From contig NZ_NKJI01000001.1 in assembly GCF_002277815.1 (NCBI RefSeq), positions 117,501 to 181,500 on the forward strand: a DNA stretch of 64,000 nt, read 5' to 3'. Below, piece after piece: positions 13,744 through 26,993 of this stretch; the stretch's first letter is position 1; the number at the start of each line of letters is the position of its first letter. Position numbers and translations under genes: made by a program. Origin of the DNA: Pseudomonas sp. ERMR1:02. GTDB taxonomy: Bacteria; Pseudomonadota; Gammaproteobacteria; Pseudomonadales; Pseudomonadaceae. Under the pieces are notes generated by a model. It had not been told where the DNA came from, did no database searches, and was given only the letters and a program-made list of their open reading frames with translations.

Positions 13744-14541
13744 ATGGCTAAGGTATTCGCGATAGCGAACCAAAAGGGTGGTGTGGGCAAGACCACCACC
13801 TGCATCAACCTCGCAGCATCCCTCGTCGCCACCAAGCGCCGGGTGTTGTTGATCGATCTCGATCCACAGGGCAACGCCACCATGGGTAGCGGTGTGGATA
13901 AACACGGCCTGGAAAACTCGGTCTATGACTTGCTGATCGGCGAGTGTGATCTGGCCCAGGCCATGCATTACTCCGAGCACGGTGGTTACCAGTTGTTGCC
14001 GGCGAACCGCGACCTGACTGCGGCCGAGGTGGTACTGCTGGAAATGCAGATGAAGGAAAGCCGCCTGCGCAGTGCGTTGGCGCCTATCCGCGAAAACTAC
14101 GATTACATTTTGATCGACTGCCCACCGTCGCTTTCAATGCTGACGTTGAATGCATTGGTTGCCGCAGACGGGGTAATTATCCCCATGCAGTGCGAGTACT
14201 TTGCACTCGAAGGTCTGAGTGACCTTGTGGATAACATCAAGCGAATCGCTGAATTGCTTAACCCTAATCTCAAGGTCGAAGGCTTGTTGCGGACAATGTA
14301 CGACCCGCGCCTGAGCCTGATGAACGATGTGTCGGCGCAGCTCAAGGAACACTTCGGCGATCAGCTCTACGACACCGTCATTCCGCGCAACATCCGTCTG
14401 GCTGAAGCTCCGAGCTATGGCATGCCGGCGCTGGCGTACGACAAATCTTCGCGCGGCGCCGTGGCCTATCTGGCTCTGGCCGGCGAAATGGTTCGTCGTC
14501 AGCGTAAAAACTCACGCATCGCTGCTGCTCAGGCAACTTAA
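13744..14541 (+). CDS. parA: Chromosome partitioning ATPase ParA (Soj)
   Basis: ParA is a Walker-type ATPase that coats the nucleoid and moves ParB-parS complexes apart after replication. The 265-residue protein starts MAKVFAIANQ and has the deviant Walker A KGGVGKTT (about residues 11-18) and Walker B YILIDCPPS. I chose the ATG at 13744 because the conserved domain begins there; the open frame begins with a TTG at 13726, straight after rsmG. It is 9 bp upstream of parB. Confidence 0.97.
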   Translation: MAKVFAIANQKGGVGKTTTCINLAASLVATKRRVLLIDLDPQGNATMGSGVDKHGLENSVYDLLIGECDLAQAMHYSEHGGYQLLPANRDLTAAEVVLLEMQMKESRLRSALAPIRENYDYILIDCPPSLSMLTLNALVAADGVIIPMQCEYFALEGLSDLVDNIKRIAELLNPNLKVEGLLRTMYDPRLSLMNDVSAQLKEHFGDQLYDTVIPRNIRLAEAPSYGMPALAYDKSSRGAVAYLALAGEMVRRQRKNSRIAAAQAT

Positions 14542-14550
14542 GGAATCCCC

Positions 14551-15423
14551 ATGGCCGTCAAGAAACGAGGTCTCGGACGTGGACTGGATGCACTGCTGAG
14601 TGGTCCAACGATCAGCTCGCTGGAAGAACAAGCGGTGCAAGCCGATCAGCGTGAGCTGCAACACCTGCCGCTGGATTTGCTCCAGCGCGGCAAGTATCAG
14701 CCCCGTCGCGATATGGATACTCAAGCGCTCGAAGAGCTGGCGCAGTCGATCAAGGCCCAAGGGGTGATGCAGCCGATCGTGGTTCGCCCGATCGGTGGCG
14801 GTCGTTTCGAAATCATCGCTGGCGAACGCCGCTGGCGCGCCAGCCAGCAAGCTGGTCAGGAAACCATCCCGGCGATGGTTCGCGATGTGCCGGATGAAAC
14901 CGCGATTGCAATGGCGCTGATCGAGAACATCCAGCGCGAAGATCTCAACCCGATCGAAGAAGCGGTGGCCTTGCAGCGTTTGCAGCAGGAATTTCAACTG
15001 ACCCAGCAACAAGTGGCCGAAGCTGTAGGTAAGTCCCGGGTGACCGTGGCCAATCTGTTGCGCCTGATCTCGCTGCCCGAGGTTATCAAGACTATGTTGT
15101 CCCACGGCGACCTGGAAATGGGTCATGCACGTGCGTTGCTCGGTTTGCCGGACAATCAACAGGTCGAAGGGGCGCGACATGTTGTCGCACGTGGACTGAC
15201 TGTGCGCCAAACTGAAGCACTGGTTCGCCAGTGGTTGAGTGGCAAACCGGAGCCCGTTGAACCTGCAAAACCGGACCCCGATATCGCCCGGTTGGAGCAG
15301 CGTCTGGCCGAGCGCCTAGGCTCTGCGGTGCAGATCCGCCACGGTAAGAAGGGAAAAGGGCAGTTGGTAATTGGTTACAACTCTTTGGATGAGCTTCAAG
15401 GCGTACTTGCACATATCCGCTGA
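14551..15423 (+). CDS. parB: Chromosome partitioning protein ParB
   Basis: ParB binds parS, spreads along DNA and stimulates ParA. The 290-residue protein has the N-terminal ParA-interacting stretch (KKRGLGRGLDALL), the ParB/Srx CTP-binding domain with the GERRWRA box (about residues 91-97) and ENIQREDLNPIEEA, the KorB-type helix-turn-helix with LTQQQVAEAVGKSRVTVANL (about 150), and a C-terminal dimerisation domain. Its likely targets in this window are the parS sites at 2409, 33400, 42497 and 50167. Confidence 0.98.
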   Translation: MAVKKRGLGRGLDALLSGPTISSLEEQAVQADQRELQHLPLDLLQRGKYQPRRDMDTQALEELAQSIKAQGVMQPIVVRPIGGGRFEIIAGERRWRASQQAGQETIPAMVRDVPDETAIAMALIENIQREDLNPIEEAVALQRLQQEFQLTQQQVAEAVGKSRVTVANLLRLISLPEVIKTMLSHGDLEMGHARALLGLPDNQQVEGARHVVARGLTVRQTEALVRQWLSGKPEPVEPAKPDPDIARLEQRLAERLGSAVQIRHGKKGKGQLVIGYNSLDELQGVLAHIR

Positions 15424-15468
15424 AACATTTTCTCATGTAGCGCGCAGTCGGAAATCACTACCTGACAG

Positions 15469-15497
15469 TTGAATAGGGGCAGAACCGCCCCTATACT
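15469..15497 (+). promoter_or_regulatory. Candidate promoter of the atp operon, with embedded hairpin
   Basis: TTGAAT (15469-15474) and TATACT (15492-15497) are spaced 17 bp, 75 bp before atpI. An exact inverted repeat, ATAGGGGC (15473-15480) and GCCCCTAT (15487-15494), fills the spacer and overlaps the -10. The repeat could be a regulator's operator or the remains of a parB terminator. Confidence 0.65.
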
Positions 15498-15571
15498 CTG
15501 CGCGCATTTTGTCGGCACAAATTATGCCAAGTTATTGAATTTCGGCAGCCGACCATTGGAGAGCAATAGTG

Positions 15572-16865
<1,294 letters not shown>

Positions 16866-16890
16866 GACCAGTCTCGACTAGTCTGATGTC

Positions 16891-16910
16891 CCTCCCGGTC
16901 AAACGGGAGG
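16891..16910 (+). promoter_or_regulatory. mRNA hairpin between atpB and atpE
   Basis: CCTCCCG and CGGGAGG form a 7-bp GC stem with a 6-nt loop. No T-run follows, so termination is unlikely. Because many c subunits are needed per complex, a stem upstream of atpE may mark a processing or mRNA-stability site; this is inference. Confidence 0.45.
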
Positions 16911-16982
16911 GGGGCCTTACGGGGCCTCTGAAACGATTTGTTTTACCGCTTTAATCTAAAAAACCTAAACCATACGACGTAA

Positions 16983-17255
<273 letters not shown>

Positions 17256-17313
17256 TTACCCGGATTTTCCGAGTAATTAGATGTGATGGACAACGTAACT
17301 GCGAGGTGTTGGC

Positions 17314-17784
17314 GTGAACATTAATGCGACCCTGATTGGCCAGTCCGTTGCGTTCCTGATTTTTGTACTGTTCTGCATGAAGTTCGTATGGCCTCCGGTC
17401 ATCGCGGCACTGCACGAACGTCAAAAGAAGATCGCGGATGGATTGGACGCTGCCAGCCGAGCAGCTCGCGACTTGGAGTTGGCCCATGAGAAAGTGGGTC
17501 AGCAACTGCGCGAAGCGAAAGCTCAGGCAGCTGAAATCATCGAGCAAGCCAAGAAACGCGGTACTCAGATCGTCGACGAAGCCCGTGAACAGGCTCGCGT
17601 CGAAGCTGACCGTGTGAAGGCTCAGGCTCAGGCCGAGATCGAACAGGAACTGAACAGCGTCAAAGACGCGCTGCGCGCCCAAGTGGGTAGCCTGGCCGTT
17701 GGCGGTGCCGCGAAGATCCTGGGTGCCACAATCGATCAAAACGCGCACGCAGAGCTGGTTAAACAACTGGCTGCTGAAATCTAA
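17314..17784 (+). CDS. atpF: ATP synthase F0 subunit b
   Basis: Subunit b is the peripheral stalk that holds F1 against rotation. The 156-residue protein has one N-terminal transmembrane segment ([20 protein letters not shown]), then a long charged coiled coil (about residues 35-130), and a C terminus that binds subunit delta. The start is GTG at 17314; length and N terminus agree with the E. coli-type b subunit. Confidence 0.98.
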   Translation: MNINATLIGQSVAFLIFVLFCMKFVWPPVIAALHERQKKIADGLDAASRAARDLELAHEKVGQQLREAKAQAAEIIEQAKKRGTQIVDEAREQARVEADRVKAQAQAEIEQELNSVKDALRAQVGSLAVGGAAKILGATIDQNAHAELVKQLAAEI

Positions 17785-17796
17785 GCGAGGGCGATC

Positions 17797-18333
17797 ATGG
17801 CAGAACTGACCACGTTGGCCCGACCTTACGCTAAGGCGGCCTTCGAGCACGCTCAGGCCCACCAGCAACTGGCCAATTGGTCAGCCATGCTCGGCCTGGC
17901 AGCAGCGGTGTCGGAAGACGACACCATGCAGCGTGTGCTCAAGGCCCCGCGACTGACGAGCGCAGAAAAGGCCGCCACGTTCATTGACGTGTGCGGTGAC
18001 AAGTTTGATGCCAAGGCACAGAACTTCATCCACGTCGTTGCCGAAAACGACCGTCTCCTGCTTTTGCCGGAGATCGCCAACCTGTTCGACCTGTACAAGG
18101 CCGAGCAGGAGAAATCGGTAGACGTAGAAGTAACCAGTGCTTTCGCATTGAACCAAGAACAGCAAGACAAACTCGCCAAGGTTCTCAGTGCACGACTCAA
18201 CCGGGAAGTGCGCCTGCAAGTCGAGGAAGACAGTTCCCTTATTGGGGGCGTTGTCATCCGCGCCGGCGACCTGGTTATCGATGGCTCGATTCGCGGCAAA
18301 ATCGCGAAACTTGCCGAAGCATTGAAATCTTGA
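17797..18333 (+). CDS. atpH: ATP synthase F1 subunit delta
   Basis: Delta caps F1 and joins it to the b-subunit stalk. The 178-residue protein starts [19 protein letters not shown], the conserved OSCP/delta N-terminal helix. It ends in the family signature [20 protein letters not shown] followed by [13 protein letters not shown]. It lies 12 bp after atpF and 21 bp before atpA. Confidence 0.98.
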   Translation: MAELTTLARPYAKAAFEHAQAHQQLANWSAMLGLAAAVSEDDTMQRVLKAPRLTSAEKAATFIDVCGDKFDAKAQNFIHVVAENDRLLLLPEIANLFDLYKAEQEKSVDVEVTSAFALNQEQQDKLAKVLSARLNREVRLQVEEDSSLIGGVVIRAGDLVIDGSIRGKIAKLAEALKS

Positions 18334-18354
18334 GTTTGAAGGGGCAGCAGAGCA

Positions 18355-19899
18355 ATGCAGCAACTCAATCCTTCCGAAATAAGTGAAATTATCAAGGGCC
18401 GCATCGACAAGCTCGATGTGACCTCCCAAGCCCGTAACGAAGGCACTATCGTCAGCGTATCTGACGGTATCGTGCGGATTCACGGTCTGGCCGACGTTAT
18501 GTCCGGCGAGATGATCGAGTTTCCGGGCGGCGTCTACGGTATGGCCCTCAACCTGGAGCAAGACTCCGTAGGTGCCGTTATTTTGGGCGCATACCAGTCT
18601 CTGGCTGAAGGCATGAGCGCCAAGTGCACTGGCCGCATCCTGGAAGTTCCGGTTGGTAAGGAACTGCTGGGTCGCGTAGTCGACGCACTGGGTAACCCTG
18701 TTGACGGCAAAGGTCCACTGGGCAACACCGAGACCGACGCGGTCGAGAAAGTTGCTCCAGGCGTGATCTGGCGTAAGTCGGTAGACCAGCCTGTACAGAC
18801 TGGCTACAAGGCTGTCGATGCCATGATCCCTGTCGGCCGTGGCCAGCGTGAGCTGATCATCGGTGACCGTCAGATCGGTAAAACCGCTCTGGCGATCGAC
18901 GCGATCATCAACCAGAAGAACAGCGGCATTTTCTGCGTCTACGTAGCCATCGGTCAGAAGCAATCGACCATCGCCAACGTGGTTCGCAAGCTGGAAGAAA
19001 ACGGCGCCCTGGCCAACACGATCATCGTGGCTGCCAGTGCTTCGGAATCTCCTGCGCTGCAATACCTGGCACCTTACGCCGGTTGCACCATGGGCGAATT
19101 CTTCCGCGACCGCGGTGAAGACGCGCTGATCGTTTATGACGATCTGTCCAAGCAAGCAGTGGCTTACCGCCAGATTTCCCTGCTGCTGCGCCGTCCACCA
19201 GGCCGTGAAGCTTACCCAGGCGACGTGTTCTATCTCCACTCCCGTCTGTTGGAGCGCGCTTCCCGCGTTTCGGAAGAATACGTAGAGAAGTTCACCAACG
19301 GCGCAGTGACCGGCAAAACCGGTTCCCTGACCGCACTGCCGATCATCGAAACTCAGGCTGGCGACGTTTCCGCGTTCGTTCCGACCAACGTGATTTCCAT
19401 CACCGACGGTCAGATCTTCCTGGAATCGGCCATGTTCAACTCGGGCATCCGTCCTGCAGTGAACGCCGGTGTTTCGGTATCCCGTGTGGGTGGTGCCGCT
19501 CAGACCAAGATCATCAAGAAGCTGTCCGGTGGTATCCGTACCGCTCTGGCTCAGTACCGTGAACTGGCGGCATTCGCCCAGTTCGCTTCTGACCTGGACG
19601 AAGCGACCCGTAAGCAACTTGAGCATGGTCAGCGCGTTACCGAGCTGATGAAGCAGAAGCAATACGCGCCAATGTCGATCGCCGACATGTCGCTGTCGCT
19701 GTATGCCGCTGAGCGTGGGTTCCTGACTGACGTCGAAATCACCAAGGTCGGCAGCTTCGAGCAAGCGCTGATTGCTTACTTCAACCGCGATCACGCCGAT
19801 TTGATGGCCAAGATCAACGTGAAGGGTGACTTCAATGACGAAATCGATGGCGGCATGAAAGCCGGTATCGAGAAGTTCAAGGCCACCCAAACCTGGTAA
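18355..19899 (+). CDS. atpA: ATP synthase F1 subunit alpha
   Basis: Alpha carries the non-catalytic nucleotide sites of the alpha3-beta3 head. The 514-residue protein has the P-loop [10 protein letters not shown] (about residues 170-179), the F1 signature with [17 protein letters not shown], and the N-terminal beta barrel. Length is typical (513-514). The 50-bp gap to atpG contains a GC-rich inverted repeat (about 19905-19928). Confidence 0.99.
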   Translation: MQQLNPSEISEIIKGRIDKLDVTSQARNEGTIVSVSDGIVRIHGLADVMSGEMIEFPGGVYGMALNLEQDSVGAVILGAYQSLAEGMSAKCTGRILEVPVGKELLGRVVDALGNPVDGKGPLGNTETDAVEKVAPGVIWRKSVDQPVQTGYKAVDAMIPVGRGQRELIIGDRQIGKTALAIDAIINQKNSGIFCVYVAIGQKQSTIANVVRKLEENGALANTIIVAASASESPALQYLAPYAGCTMGEFFRDRGEDALIVYDDLSKQAVAYRQISLLLRRPPGREAYPGDVFYLHSRLLERASRVSEEYVEKFTNGAVTGKTGSLTALPIIETQAGDVSAFVPTNVISITDGQIFLESAMFNSGIRPAVNAGVSVSRVGGAAQTKIIKKLSGGIRTALAQYRELAAFAQFASDLDEATRKQLEHGQRVTELMKQKQYAPMSIADMSLSLYAAERGFLTDVEITKVGSFEQALIAYFNRDHADLMAKINVKGDFNDEIDGGMKAGIEKFKATQTW

Positions 19900-19949
19900 G
19901 CCGCAGCGGGGGCCGCGAGGCTCCCGCTTGCTAACCTGATAGGTGTTAC

Positions 19950-20810
19950 ATGGCAGGCGCAAAAGAGATTCGCAGTAAGATTGCGAGCATCAAAAGCACG
20001 CAAAAGATTACCAGCGCCATGGAAAAAGTGGCGGTCAGCAAAATGCGCAAGGCACAAATGCGCATGGCTGCTAGCCGTCCTTATGCGGAGCGCATCCGCC
20101 AGGTTATTGGTCATCTGGCCAACGCCAACCCGGAATATCGCCACCCGTTCATGATCGACCGTGAAGTAAAGCGCGTCGGTTATGTTGTAGTGAGCACTGA
20201 CCGTGGTTTGTGTGGTGGCTTGAATACCAACCTGTTCAAGGCCCTGGTCAAGGACATGGCGGTAAACAAAGCAAACGGCGTCGAGATCGACCTGTGTGTA
20301 GTGGGTAGCAAGGGTGCGGCTTTCTTCCGCAACTTCGGCGGTAACGTCGTAGCAGCTATCAGCCACCTGGGTGAAGAGCCGTCGATCAATGATCTGATCG
20401 GCAGCGTCAAGGTGATGCTGGATGCCTACTTGGACGGTCGGATTGACCGCCTTTCCATGGTGTCCAACAAGTTCATCAACACCATGACGCAGACGCCTAT
20501 CGTGGAGCAGTTAATTCCACTGGTAGCAACCCCGGATCAAGGTCTTAAGCACCACTGGGACTACCTCTACGAGCCGGACGCCAAAGAGCTGCTTGATGGC
20601 TTGATGGTCCGTTACGTGGAGTCGCAGGTCTACCAGGCGGTGGTCGAGAACAACGCGGCTGAACAAGCTGCGCGGATGATCGCGATGAAGAACGCTACCG
20701 ACAACGCCGGTGATTTGATCAGCGAATTGCAGCTGGTCTACAACAAGGCGCGTCAGGCTGCGATCACCCAAGAGATCTCGGAAATCGTTGGCGGCGCTGC
20801 CGCGGTTTAA
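19950..20810 (+). CDS. atpG: ATP synthase F1 subunit gamma
   Basis: Gamma is the central rotor shaft. The 286-residue protein begins with the long helix [19 protein letters not shown] and ends with the second helix containing [20 protein letters not shown], the conserved gamma signature. The internal [11 protein letters not shown] segment is also typical. It is preceded by a weak GATAGGTG ribosome site and lies 27 bp before atpD. Confidence 0.98.
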   Translation: MAGAKEIRSKIASIKSTQKITSAMEKVAVSKMRKAQMRMAASRPYAERIRQVIGHLANANPEYRHPFMIDREVKRVGYVVVSTDRGLCGGLNTNLFKALVKDMAVNKANGVEIDLCVVGSKGAAFFRNFGGNVVAAISHLGEEPSINDLIGSVKVMLDAYLDGRIDRLSMVSNKFINTMTQTPIVEQLIPLVATPDQGLKHHWDYLYEPDAKELLDGLMVRYVESQVYQAVVENNAAEQAARMIAMKNATDNAGDLISELQLVYNKARQAAITQEISEIVGGAAAV

Positions 20811-22214
<1,404 letters not shown>

Positions 22215-22219
22215 TCCCG

Positions 22220-22237
22220 GCGCCCGGCAACGGGCGC
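22220..22237 (+). promoter_or_regulatory. mRNA hairpin between atpD and atpC
   Basis: GCGCCCG and CGGGCGC make a 7-bp stem with a GCAA loop (a stable GNRA tetraloop) just after the atpD stop and before atpC. No T-run follows. It probably stabilises the upstream mRNA or lowers read-through to atpC. Confidence 0.5.
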
Positions 22238-22259
22238 TCATTTAGGGTGAGGCAATCAG

Positions 22260-22685
22260 ATGGCTATGACAGTCCATTGCGATATCGTCAGCGCGGAAGG
22301 AGAAATCTTTTCCGGTCTGGTCGAGATGGTGATTGCGCACGGTGCACTGGGTGATCTTGGTATCGCTCTGGGTCACGCGCCGTTGATCACTAATCTGAAG
22401 CCAGGTCCGATCCGCCTGGTCAAGCAGGGCGGGGAAGAGGAGGTGTATTACATCTCCGGTGGTTTCCTCGAGGTTCAGCCGAACATGGTCAAGGTTCTTG
22501 CCGACACCGTGCAGCGTGCTGCCGACCTGGACGAAGCCTCCGCTCAGGAAGCCGTTAAGGCTGCCGAGAAGGCCTTGCATGAGCGGGGCGCGGAATTCGA
22601 CTACGGTTCTGCCGCCGCACGTCTGGCCGAGGCTGCAGCTCAGCTGCGCACCGTCCAGCAGATCCGCAAGAAGTTCGGCCACTAA
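22260..22685 (+). CDS. atpC: ATP synthase F1 subunit epsilon
   Basis: Epsilon couples gamma to the c-ring and can inhibit ATP hydrolysis through its C-terminal helices. The 141-residue protein has the N-terminal beta sandwich ([17 protein letters not shown], then [14 protein letters not shown]) and the two-helix C terminus (about residues 88-140). It is the last gene of the operon; a strong terminator lies 24 bp downstream. Confidence 0.98.
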   Translation: MAMTVHCDIVSAEGEIFSGLVEMVIAHGALGDLGIALGHAPLITNLKPGPIRLVKQGGEEEVYYISGGFLEVQPNMVKVLADTVQRAADLDEASAQEAVKAAEKALHERGAEFDYGSAAARLAEAAAQLRTVQQIRKKFGH

Positions 22686-22709
22686 GGCTCGCTTATTGTG
22701 CGATTGATT

Positions 22710-22737
22710 AAAAAGGGTAGCCTCGGCTACCCTTTTT
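22710..22737 (+). terminator. Intrinsic terminator of the atp operon
   Basis: A perfect stem AAAAAGGGTAGCC / GGCTACCCTTTTT around a TC loop, ending in five T residues, sits between atpC and glmU. Confidence 0.93.
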
Positions 22738-22796
22738 CTTTTCCGATGTTCATCACTTGGTCACAGCCGCTGACCACCCAGGATTGGTAGTCTGTC

Positions 22797-24164
22797 ATGT
22801 CTCTTGAAATCGTTATCCTCGCTGCTGGCCAAGGTACGCGCATGCGTTCTGCCTTGCCGAAAGTCCTGCACCCGATTGCCGGCAACTCAATGCTTGGTCA
22901 TGTTATCCACAGCGCCCGGCAACTTGATCCACAACGCATCCACGTGGTTATCGGCCACGGCGCCGAAGCAGTGCGTGAACGTCTGGCTGCGGATGATCTG
23001 AATTTCGTCCTTCAGGACAAACAGCTCGGCACCGGCCATGCCGTGGCCCAGGCCGTACCCTTTATCAAAGCCGATACCGTGCTGATCCTTTACGGTGACG
23101 TACCGCTGATTGAAGTGGAAACCCTGCAGCGCCTGCTCAAAAAAGTGGCCCCCAAGCAACTCGGGCTGCTGACTGTCGAGCTGGATGACCCGACTGGTTA
23201 CGGTCGTATCGTTCGCGACGCTGACGGCAACGTTACCGCCATCGTCGAGCAGAAGGACGCCAACGAAGCCGAGCGTGCGATCACCGAGGGTAACACCGGC
23301 ATTCTGGCGTTGCCTTTCGAAAGTCTTGGCGGGTGGATGAGCCGTCTCTCCAACAACAATGCCCAGGGCGAGTACTACCTCACTGACGTGATTGCCATGG
23401 CAGTCAGCGACGGTCTGGTTGTGGCCACCGAGTATCCTCACGATGCCATGGAAGTGCAGGGTGCCAACGACCGCAAGCAGCTTTCTGAGCTTGAGCGTCA
23501 CTATCAGTTGCGCGCGGGTCGCCGTTTGATGGCCCAGGGTGTGACGCTGCGCGACCCCGCACGTTTCGACGTACGCGGTGAAGTGACCGTTGGCCGTGAC
23601 GTGCTGATCGATATCAACGTGATCCTCGAAGGCAAGGTTGTCATCGAAGACGACGTGGTGATTGGCCCGAACTGCGTGATCAAGGACAGCACCCTGCGTA
23701 AAGGTGTGGTGATCAAGGCAAACAGCCATATCGAAGGCGCGATTCTGGGTGAAGGCAGCGATGCCGGTCCGTTCGCGCGTTTGCGTCCAGGCACGGTGCT
23801 GGAAGCACGGGCGCATGTGGGTAACTTCGTCGAGCTTAAAAACGCGCATTTGGGCGAGGGTGCCAAGGCCGGTCATTTGAGCTACTTGGGCGACGCCGAA
23901 ATTGGCGCGCGCACCAACATTGGCGCCGGCACCATTACCTGCAACTACGATGGTGTGAATAAGTGGAAAACCGTGCTGGGTGAAGATGTTTTCATCGGTT
24001 CAAACAACTCGTTGGTAGCGCCTGTGGATATCTCTGCCGGGGCAACCACTGCGGCTGGTTCGACCATTACTCAGAATGTGGATAATGCGCAGTTGGCTGT
24101 GGGGCGCGCCCGGCAGAAGAACATAGATGGCTGGAAACGGCCTGAGAAAGTCAAAAAGAGCTGA
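22797..24164 (+). CDS. glmU: Bifunctional GlmU: N-acetyltransferase / uridylyltransferase
   Basis: GlmU makes UDP-GlcNAc from glucosamine-1-phosphate for peptidoglycan and LPS. The 455-residue protein has the N-terminal pyrophosphorylase domain with [18 protein letters not shown] (about residues 7-24) and a C-terminal left-handed beta-helix of hexapeptide repeats (about 250-430) including [19 protein letters not shown]. With glmS it supplies the amino-sugar pathway. A DnaA box starts one base after its stop. Confidence 0.98.
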   Translation: MSLEIVILAAGQGTRMRSALPKVLHPIAGNSMLGHVIHSARQLDPQRIHVVIGHGAEAVRERLAADDLNFVLQDKQLGTGHAVAQAVPFIKADTVLILYGDVPLIEVETLQRLLKKVAPKQLGLLTVELDDPTGYGRIVRDADGNVTAIVEQKDANEAERAITEGNTGILALPFESLGGWMSRLSNNNAQGEYYLTDVIAMAVSDGLVVATEYPHDAMEVQGANDRKQLSELERHYQLRAGRRLMAQGVTLRDPARFDVRGEVTVGRDVLIDINVILEGKVVIEDDVVIGPNCVIKDSTLRKGVVIKANSHIEGAILGEGSDAGPFARLRPGTVLEARAHVGNFVELKNAHLGEGAKAGHLSYLGDAEIGARTNIGAGTITCNYDGVNKWKTVLGEDVFIGSNNSLVAPVDISAGATTAAGSTITQNVDNAQLAVGRARQKNIDGWKRPEKVKKS

Positions 24165-24219
24165 GTTATCCACATATTGGTGATCGGCTGAAGTTATTCA
24201 CAGGCAGATCCATTGAATT

Positions 24220-24280
24220 CGCGGGCAAGCCTCGCTTCTACAGGGCTTTTACAAATCCGTAGGAGCGAGGCTTGCCTGCG
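24220..24280. repeat. REP-type inverted repeat
   Basis: Arms of 22 bp at 24220-24241 and 24259-24280 share the core GCAAGCCTCGCT and the CTAC/GTAG ends seen in the other REP elements here. Two mismatches separate the arms. It is a standard Pseudomonas extragenic palindrome. Confidence 0.85.
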
Positions 24281-24358
24281 ATGTTTTTATCCACAGCACT
24301 TTTTATCGCCTCGCGCTTGACGAAGTTTCGTTGATAGGTTTTGATTGCTTACATTATC

Positions 24359-24371
24359 TTTCGAATCGAAA
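24359..24371. promoter_or_regulatory. Candidate DeoR-family operator
   Basis: TTTCGAATCGAAA is a near-perfect palindrome 11 bp before the regulator start. TTTCG-containing repeats are typical of DeoR-family operators, and another TTTCG lies at 24326-24330. Autoregulation is inferred. Confidence 0.45.
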
Positions 24372-24382
24372 CTTACCTCGCT

Positions 24383-25159
24383 ATGTCGAAGCGCAATACT
24401 CCCCAACGTCGCCACAACATCCTCGCCTTGCTCAATGAGCAGGGTGAAGTCAGTGTGGACGAGCTGGCCAAGCGTTTCGAAACGTCTGAAGTTACGATTC
24501 GCAAGGATCTTGCAGCGCTTGAAAGCAATGGTTTGCTCCTACGTCGTTATGGAGGTGCGATCACTATGCCGCAGGAACTGGTGGCCGACCTTGGTCTGCC
24601 GGTATCCAAGTACAAGCAAGCCATCGCCCGTGCTGCAGTGAAGCGGATTCGCGAGCATGCGCGGATCATCATCGACAGCGGCAGCACCACCGCGGCGATG
24701 ATTCCCGAACTGGGTCAACAACCGGGTTTGGTGGTGATGACCAATTCCCTGCATGTCGCCAGTGCCTTGAGCGAACTCGAGCACGAGCCGGTGTTGCTGA
24801 TGACCGGCGGCACCTGGGACCCCCATTCGGAGTCCTTCCAGGGGCAGGTTGCCGAGCAAGTACTACGCTCTTACGACTTTGATCAGTTGTTCATCGGTGC
24901 CGATGGCATCGATCTGATTCGCGGTACCACCACCTTCAACGAATTGCTGGGGCTGAGCCGGGTCATGGCCGAAGTCGCCCGCGAAGTGGTGGTGATGGTC
25001 GAGGCCGACAAGATCGGCCGCAAGATTCCCAACCTGGAACTGCCCTGGAGCAGCGTCCATACCCTTATTACCGATGATCGCCTGCCGCTTGCGGCACGGG
25101 ATCAGATACAGGCCCGCGGAATCAATTTGATTTGCGCGGCTGTCAGTCAGGAGAAATAG
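24383..25159 (+). CDS. DeoR-family regulator upstream of glmS
   Basis: This 258-residue protein starts [17 protein letters not shown] and has an N-terminal DeoR helix-turn-helix (about residues 5-60, with [21 protein letters not shown]). The C-terminal sugar-phosphate sensor domain includes [10 protein letters not shown] (about 95), [11 protein letters not shown], and [11 protein letters not shown]. Such proteins usually sense phosphorylated sugars and repress sugar genes. It lies 1 bp before glmS, so the natural inference is control of glucosamine-6-phosphate supply; the name GlmR has been used for similarly placed proteins. I chose ATG 24383 because the upstream in-frame residues are not HTH-like. 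Confidence 0.9.
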   Translation: MSKRNTPQRRHNILALLNEQGEVSVDELAKRFETSEVTIRKDLAALESNGLLLRRYGGAITMPQELVADLGLPVSKYKQAIARAAVKRIREHARIIIDSGSTTAAMIPELGQQPGLVVMTNSLHVASALSELEHEPVLLMTGGTWDPHSESFQGQVAEQVLRSYDFDQLFIGADGIDLIRGTTTFNELLGLSRVMAEVAREVVVMVEADKIGRKIPNLELPWSSVHTLITDDRLPLAARDQIQARGINLICAAVSQEK

Positions 25160-25160
25160 C

Positions 25161-26993
25161 ATGTGTGGAATTGTTGGCGCAGTAGCAGAACGTAACATCA
25201 CCGCCATCCTGGTCGAAGGCCTGAAGCGTCTCGAGTACCGCGGGTATGACAGTGCCGGTGTGGCGGTTTACACCAACGACGAAAGACTCGAGCGCCTGCG
25301 TCGCCCGGGCAAGGTCAGCGAGTTGGAGCAGGCTTTGGCTGAAGAATCCCTGGCCGGTCGTTTGGGGATTGCCCACACCCGCTGGGCCACTCACGGTGCA
25401 CCATGCGAGCGCAATGCGCATCCGCATTTCTCCGGTGATCTGGCGGTGGTGCACAACGGCATCATCGAAAACCACGAAGCTCTGCGTGAACAACTCAAAG
25501 CCTTGGGTTACGTCTTCAGTTCGGATACCGACACTGAAGTCATCGCTCACTTGCTGAATCACAAACTCAAGGATCTGCCTGATCTGACCGCGGCGCTCAA
25601 GGCGACTGTTAAAGAGCTGCACGGTGCATACGGCCTGGCGGTAATCAGTGCCCAGCAGCCAGACCGCCTGGTGGCAGCCCGTAGTGGCAGCCCGTTGGTA
25701 ATCGGTCTGGGCCTGGGTGAAAACTTCCTGGCTTCCGACCAGTTGGCCCTGCGTCAGGTAACCGACCGTTTCATGTATCTGGAAGAAGGTGATATCGCGG
25801 AAATCCATCGCGACAGCGTGCAGATCTGGGACGTTAACGGTCAGTCTGTAGAGCGCGAAGCCGTGCAGTACCGTGATGGTGCCGAAGCGGCTGAGAAAGG
25901 CGAGTTCCGCCATTTCATGCTCAAGGAAATCCACGAGCAACCGTCCGTTGTACAGCGCACCCTGGAAGGTCGCCTGAGCCAGAACCAAGTGCTGGTACAA
26001 GCCTTCGGTCCTCAGGCTGCCGAGCTGTTCGCCAAAGTGCGCAACGTACAGATCGTCGCTTGCGGCACCAGCTATCACGCTGGCATGGTTGCGCGTTACT
26101 GGCTTGAAGAACTGGCCGGCATCCCGTGCCAGGTCGAAGTCGCCAGCGAGTTCCGCTACCGCAAGGTGGTGGTGCAGCCTGACACCTTGTTCGTCACCAT
26201 CTCCCAGTCCGGCGAAACCGCCGACACCCTGGCGGCCCTGCGTAACGCCAAGGAACTGGGGTTCCTGGCCAGTCTGGCGATCTGCAACGTCGGCATCAGC
26301 TCCCTGGTGCGTGAATCCGACCTGACCCTATTGACTCAGGCCGGTCGCGAAATCGGCGTGGCTTCGACCAAAGCGTTCACCACTCAACTCGTAGGCCTGT
26401 TGTTGCTGACCCTGTCTCTGGGTCAGGTCCGCGGTACTTTGGCCAATGGCATTGAAGCCACGCTGGTCGAAGAACTGCGCCGCCTGCCGGCGCGCCTGGG
26501 TGAGGCGCTGGCGATGGACGGCACTGTGGAAAAAATTGCCGAGCTATTCGCCGAGAAGAACCACACCCTGTTCCTTGGCCGTGGCGCGCAGTTCCCGGTG
26601 GCTATGGAAGGGGCACTTAAGCTCAAAGAAATCTCCTACATCCACGCCGAAGCCTACCCAGCCGGCGAGCTGAAACACGGCCCATTGGCGCTTGTGGATA
26701 ACGACATGCCAGTGGTTACCGTGGCGCCAAACAACGAGCTGCTGGAGAAGTTGAAGTCCAACCTTCAGGAAGTCCGCGCCCGTGGCGGCGAGCTGATCGT
26801 CTTCGCTGACGTAAAGGCCGGCATGACCAATGGTGAAGGCACGCACGTTGTGCACATGCCGCACATCCACGACATCCTGTCGCCGATTCTCTACACCATC
26901 CCGCTGCAGTTGCTGTCGTACTACGTGGCCGTGCTGAAGGGCACCGACGTTGACCAGCCGCGGAACCTGGCGAAATCGGTGACTGTGGAATAA
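25161..26993 (+). CDS. glmS: Glutamine:fructose-6-phosphate amidotransferase
   Basis: GlmS makes glucosamine-6-phosphate from fructose-6-phosphate and glutamine, the first step to UDP-GlcNAc. The 610-residue protein has the class II glutaminase domain starting [11 protein letters not shown] (Cys2 is the nucleophile) with [11 protein letters not shown] and [13 protein letters not shown]. Two SIS domains follow (for example [10 protein letters not shown] and [11 protein letters not shown]), and it ends NLAKSVTVE. The last ~36 bp of glmS are the classical TnsD recognition site of Tn7. Confidence 0.99.
   Translation: MCGIVGAVAERNITAILVEGLKRLEYRGYDSAGVAVYTNDERLERLRRPGKVSELEQALAEESLAGRLGIAHTRWATHGAPCERNAHPHFSGDLAVVHNGIIENHEALREQLKALGYVFSSDTDTEVIAHLLNHKLKDLPDLTAALKATVKELHGAYGLAVISAQQPDRLVAARSGSPLVIGLGLGENFLASDQLALRQVTDRFMYLEEGDIAEIHRDSVQIWDVNGQSVEREAVQYRDGAEAAEKGEFRHFMLKEIHEQPSVVQRTLEGRLSQNQVLVQAFGPQAAELFAKVRNVQIVACGTSYHAGMVARYWLEELAGIPCQVEVASEFRYRKVVVQPDTLFVTISQSGETADTLAALRNAKELGFLASLAICNVGISSLVRESDLTLLTQAGREIGVASTKAFTTQLVGLLLLTLSLGQVRGTLANGIEATLVEELRRLPARLGEALAMDGTVEKIAELFAEKNHTLFLGRGAQFPVAMEGALKLKEISYIHAEAYPAGELKHGPLALVDNDMPVVTVAPNNELLEKLKSNLQEVRARGGELIVFADVKAGMTNGEGTHVVHMPHIHDILSPILYTIPLQLLSYYVAVLKGTDVDQPRNLAKSVTVE

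Larger units (their letters stand above)
24165..24382. other. glmU-glmR intergenic region with three DnaA boxes
   Basis: This 218-bp gap holds DnaA boxes at 24166-24174 (TTATCCACA), 24194-24202 (TTATTCACA) and 24287-24295 (TTATCCACA), all on the + strand. A REP hairpin lies between the second and third. A fourth perfect box (24077-24085, complement) lies in the end of glmU. The promoter and possible operator of the downstream regulator are at its right end. Confidence 0.7.

Noticed and set aside
17881..19962. 693-codon minus-strand open frame across atpH-atpA
   Set aside because: Antisense shadow of highly conserved ATP synthase genes; long antisense frames are common in GC-rich coding DNA.
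22939..22948. TCCACGTGG inside glmU as a further parS
   Set aside because: Only the central bases match; the outer arms needed for ParB specificity are absent.
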